From an uncultured candidate division Zixibacteria bacterium (lineage in GTDB: Bacteria > Zixibacteria > MSB-5A5 > GN15 > PGXB01), in NCBI GenBank assembly GCA_937925655.1, contig CALAMC010000011.1, forward strand, positions 1 through 9,110: a DNA stretch of 9,110 bases, given 5' to 3'. Positions 6,661 through 9,110 of this stretch are shown one piece after another. Under the pieces are notes generated by a model. The model was not told where the DNA came from. It made no database searches and saw only the letters and a program-made list of their open reading frames with translations. The translations under genes and the position numbers were made by a program. Position 1 is the first letter of the stretch, and each line of letters begins with the position of its first letter.

Positions 6661-7769
6661 TCTGACACCATCACTTTTGCATTTTCGATTTGACCCTGAT
6701 AGATTTTTCTTAGTATTTCGGCTTGTCGTTCAAACGTGTAAGCAGTTTGTACCAAGTGATAACCGTCCGTTCCGAATTTTATGGTTTCATTGGGGTGTTT
6801 TATCGCCCGAAGCATAATTTCCGACAAAGCCGCCGGGTTTTCCGGCGGGCAGGTCAAACCCCCGGTATCATTAATTATCATTTCCGGGACGCCACCAACG
6901 GCAGTGGATACTACTCCCAGCTTCTGCGACCAGGCCTCCAAAACAATATTGGGCATGCCTTCCGACCGCGACGGAAGCACCAGCGCATCGGCCGCTTTCA
7001 AAACCGGCAAGACATCGTCAACGAAGCCTTTAAAGTATATGAATTCTTTCAAGTTAAGACTATCTGTCATGGATTTTAGATTTGCCTCTTCCGGGCCGTG
7101 ACCGTAAATATCGACCCGGAAATTGGTAAAAGCATTTTTAACCAGGGCGCAGGCCCGAAGCAGTACATCATATCCCTTTTCATGGCTTAACCGGCCCGCG
7201 GCGATAAACCGGAAAGGCCGTGAGGAATCAATCTCCCGCATAAATGTTGGCTCGGCAAGTTTGGATGATTCTATGGCGTTGAAGACGACTTGTATTTTCC
7301 CGGATTCGACACCCATTTTTTCGAGAATATTTTTCGATTTTTGTGATACGGTTAAGACACAGGGCAATTTGCGCAAGGTATGCTTGTCGATAAAGTTGTA
7401 CAACTGTACTTTTTTATCTTCCCTGGTAATTCCTCTGAAATGCGCGATATGCGCAATCCTGCACTGCCGCGCCGCCTTGCGGCCGAAAAAATTGCCTTTG
7501 TAATCATGCGAAACAATGAGATCGATCGCTTTTTCTTTAATAAGTGATTGGAGCCTGCCGATTACGCGCCAATCCCCGGCGAATGATTCGGCAATCGCGG
7601 CCGTTTCCAGACCATACTGCCGGGCTTTGGCCAGAAAAGGGTTATCCTCTCCCCGGCGCACAAATGAAGCGCAGATGAATGCGGCGTCGGTCATGGTGCG
7701 GCACTGACCCAGTATGGCCCGTTCCGGACCACCGAAAAATTCGGAGCTTCTCAAATGCAGGATATTCAT
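6657..7769 (-). CDS. GT4-type glycosyltransferase (second in operon order)
   Basis: The protein has 370 residues and a GT-B fold. MNILHLRSSEFFGGPERAIL at 1-20 holds the N-terminal strand and Gly-Gly loop. VVFNAIE (161-167) precedes the C-terminal Rossmann domain. AAGRLSHEKGYDVLL (190-204) is the typical donor-domain opening, with IYGHGPE at 221-227. The catalytic E-x7-E motif is intact at E270/E278 (SEGMPNIVLEAW), followed by TAVGGVPEMI (289-298). Its role is transfer of a sugar from a nucleotide-sugar donor during assembly of the operon's glycan, on the cytoplasmic side. It is coupled to both neighbours by ATGA overlaps, at 7766-7769 and 6657-6660. An AGGAGG lies 13 nt before its ATG, farther than usual but inside the upstream gene. 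It is only loosely similar to the other two glycosyltransferases, so a recent tandem duplication is unlikely. Confidence 0.93.
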   Translation of the reverse strand: MNILHLRSSEFFGGPERAILGQCRTMTDAAFICASFVRRGEDNPFLAKARQYGLETAAIAESFAGDWRVIGRLQSLIKEKAIDLIVSHDYKGNFFGRKAARQCRIAHIAHFRGITREDKKVQLYNFIDKHTLRKLPCVLTVSQKSKNILEKMGVESGKIQVVFNAIESSKLAEPTFMREIDSSRPFRFIAAGRLSHEKGYDVLLRACALVKNAFTNFRVDIYGHGPEEANLKSMTDSLNLKEFIYFKGFVDDVLPVLKAADALVLPSRSEGMPNIVLEAWSQKLGVVSTAVGGVPEMIINDTGGLTCPPENPAALSEIMLRAIKHPNETIKFGTDGYHLVQTAYTFERQAEILRKIYQGQIENAKVMVSE

Positions 7770-8965
7770 CGGTTTTGCACCACCTCCTGCAGGAATCTGT
7801 CCAACTTATCGGCCAGACTGTCCCAGCCATACTTTGCCTCAACCAAGGCGCGGCCGTTTTGAGCCAGTTTCGCCTGTAACTCCCTATCTTGCAGGAGGCT
7901 TATCACTCGTTCGGCAAAACTTTCGGCCGAATCAGCCAACAGGATATTTTCACCATCAGTGACTTCCAAACCTTCGGCCCCGACCACGGTTGAAACGATC
8001 GGTTTATGCATCGCCATGGCGTCGAGAATTTTAAGACGCGTTCCGCCACCGATGCGAAGCGGCACTATATAAACAGCCGCGGCATGGACGTACGGGCGGA
8101 TATCCTCGACCGACCCGATGATTTGTATGCCCTCAATGTCATTATAGGCCCGGATGAATTCCGGTGGTTTGCGACCGACAAAAACGGCATGAGCCGAGGG
8201 ACGCTTCTCAAGAATCAGCGGAAATATTTCCCGAACAAAATATGTCACGGCGTCCTGATTGGGCCGCCAATCCATAGTGCCGACAAACACCATGCTATCC
8301 TTATCCACGGTCAGCGAGCGATGATTGAAATAGTCCAGGTCCACCCCGTTTTCGACCACGCTCACTCGGGCATGCGGGCATAGGCCGGCAATTTCGCAAG
8401 CGTCGCTTTGTGAAACCGCCGTAACACCATTGCACATGCCAAAAACATCTTTCTCATATTTTTCCAGTTTGGTCACCTGCCGGGCAATATACCATTTTTT
8501 AGCGGGATTTTTTTCGGTTTCATGGTAACGCCGCCAGATTCGGGATTCCACGTTGTGGGCGACGACCACTTTGGGGATATTCTTTATATCTCGGACATAC
8601 TCGGCATACGGCGTCCATTCGCACAGAATCATATCCGGAGCCACTTGCTCAATCAGCCGTATCATTTCATCCCGAAACGGCTTTGAATAATGGCTGGTAA
8701 CAATGTATGGCAATTTTGAAAACAGGTTGGCCGCCAGCCTCAAATAAAAAAGCGGCCCTGATTTTTCGGGAACCATATTGGGGACGGCGACAGGATTCAG
8801 TCCCGATTCCTTAAAAGTTATAAACGGTATCGAATCCATTTCTCCATAAGCCAGATAATGAATTTCATGCTTCTTTGCAAGGCGACGGAAAAGATTATAC
8901 GACCGGATTCTTTTGCCCGTATCGGATGGAAACGGGAATTCCTCATCGAGTACCAAAATTTTCAA
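7766..8965 (-). CDS. GT4-type glycosyltransferase with PLRIGGGTRLKIL signature (first complete gene in operon)
   Basis: This 399-residue protein begins at TTG. No ATG or GTG precedes it in frame before a stop at 9002-9004, and the N-terminus (MKILVLDEEFPFPSDTGKRI) fits the family exactly. AHNVESRIWRR (136-146) and VENGVDLDYF (204-213) lie in and after the acceptor half. FVGTMDWRPNQDAV (227-240), VGRKPPE (263-269) and PLRIGGGTRLKILDAMAMHKP (302-322) mark the donor half. This pattern resembles the GT4 subgroup that includes sugar transferases of PEP-CTERM/exosortase-associated clusters (TIGR03087-like). That is recognition from memory, not a search result. By alignment to its neighbours, the E-x7-E glutamates are replaced by G307 and D315; loss of the first is common in this subgroup, while Asp at the second is less usual. 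It is presumably a cytoplasmic sugar transferase of the operon's glycan pathway. TTGA overlap with the upstream stop (8962-8965) supports coupling. Confidence 0.92.
   Translation of the reverse strand: MKILVLDEEFPFPSDTGKRIRSYNLFRRLAKKHEIHYLAYGEMDSIPFITFKESGLNPVAVPNMVPEKSGPLFYLRLAANLFSKLPYIVTSHYSKPFRDEMIRLIEQVAPDMILCEWTPYAEYVRDIKNIPKVVVAHNVESRIWRRYHETEKNPAKKWYIARQVTKLEKYEKDVFGMCNGVTAVSQSDACEIAGLCPHARVSVVENGVDLDYFNHRSLTVDKDSMVFVGTMDWRPNQDAVTYFVREIFPLILEKRPSAHAVFVGRKPPEFIRAYNDIEGIQIIGSVEDIRPYVHAAAVYIVPLRIGGGTRLKILDAMAMHKPIVSTVVGAEGLEVTDGENILLADSAESFAERVISLLQDRELQAKLAQNGRALVEAKYGWDSLADKLDRFLQEVVQNR
7783..7788 (-). promoter_or_regulatory. Distant Shine-Dalgarno for the second glycosyltransferase
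   Basis: AGGAGG on the minus strand lies within the end of the preceding gene, 13 nt before the ATG at 7769. The spacing is longer than optimal. Since the ATG also overlaps the upstream stop, terminating ribosomes may supply much of the initiation. Confidence 0.4.
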
Positions 8966-9110
8966 CTGCCTGCCCCGGCCTTTCTTTTCAATCGGGCGAT
9001 TTCATCCGGGTTAACCCGGCATATGGAAAAGCGATGCTTACCCGATTTCTCCCGTTCGATTTTATCGACAATTTCAAATTTGACGGTTTCGGTGCCAGGC
9101 ACCAGCTTTT
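8962..9110 (-). CDS. C-terminal end of an unrecognised protein, first gene of the visible operon (5' end outside window)
   Basis: An open frame enters from the right edge and ends at TGA (8964-8962), giving 48 residues. The tail begins KLVPGTETVKFEIVDKIE and ends RLKRKAGAGS. It is polar and basic, with no membrane segment. The frame is open to the edge and its stop overlaps the TTG of the next gene by 4 nt, which supports a real coding end rather than chance. I do not recognise the family. From its position it should belong to the same polysaccharide pathway. Bases 9091-9103 form a GGTGCC/GGCACC palindrome and encode part of VPGT, so the repeat is within the reading frame. Confidence 0.6.
   Translation of the reverse strand, partial: KLVPGTETVKFEIVDKIEREKSGKHRFSICRVNPDEIARLKRKAGAGS
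9091..9103. repeat. Short GC-rich palindrome GGTGCC-A-GGCACC
   Basis: Two 6-bp arms are perfectly complementary around one central base. The flanks (C at 9090, A at 9104) do not extend the pairing. It lies inside the partial gene at the right edge. Short palindromes like this can be REP-type interspersed repeats, but only one copy is seen in this window. Confidence 0.5.

Larger units (their letters stand above)
2204..9110 (-). other. Polysaccharide assembly and modification operon (extends beyond right edge)
   Basis: Seven consecutive same-strand genes have junctions of -4, -4, -4, +23, +6 and +12 nt in transcription order. Their content is an unknown protein, three glycosyltransferases, a sugar acyltransferase, a deacetylase and a double acyltransferase, consistent with making and decorating one extracellular glycan. 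No promoter is visible inside the run, so the promoter is probably upstream of the right edge. The priming transferase, flippase, polymerase and export genes are not in the window. Confidence 0.8.

Noticed and set aside
5609..8383. Plus-strand frames opposite the glycosyltransferase genes, such as 6208-6552, 6723-7079, 7123-7503 and 8006-8383
   Set aside because: Each is antisense to a gene with intact family motifs, with no ribosome binding site or recognisable product.

Overview
The window suggests a Gram-negative-type bacterium of mid GC content, perhaps from a candidate phylum of the FCB group such as Zixibacteria. That placement is a low-confidence guess. It rests on the secreted beta-helix protein, which runs through a carboxypeptidase-regulatory-like domain into a fibronectin-III-like segment beginning APAAIDDLSA, a style I associate with those lineages. 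No rRNA, tRNA or other phylogenetic marker is present. All genes supported here lie on the minus strand, so the window reads biologically from right to left.

Right to centre (9110 to 2204) is one tightly packed polysaccharide operon. In transcription order it holds the C-terminal end of an unrecognised protein, three GT-B fold (GT4-type) glycosyltransferases, a membrane-anchored left-handed beta-helix acyltransferase, a NodB-type polysaccharide deacetylase, and a 555-residue protein joining a FemAB/BioF2-like acyltransferase to a second GNAT domain. The first four genes are chained by 4-nt start/stop overlaps (TTGA, ATGA, ATGA). The next three gaps are 23, 6 and 12 nt, so co-transcription and partly coupled translation are very likely. 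Together these genes could build an oligosaccharide on a carrier and decorate it by acyl transfer and deacetylation. The gene mix resembles exopolysaccharide clusters associated with exosortase/PEP-CTERM systems, but no exosortase, flippase, polymerase or priming transferase is in view.

Left of the operon, 1877-2203 is an AT-rich gap of 327 bp with no clear terminator. It carries a good promoter candidate and a strong Shine-Dalgarno sequence for the last gene. That gene (1876 to beyond position 1) starts at GTG and encodes an exported right-handed parallel beta-helix protein. At least 625 codons are open, and its C-terminus lies outside the window.

I see no mobile element, CRISPR array, RNA gene or known riboswitch. 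The most distinctive items are the double acyltransferase fusion, the large secreted beta-helix protein beside the operon, and a short GGTGCC/GGCACC palindrome inside the partial gene at the right edge.
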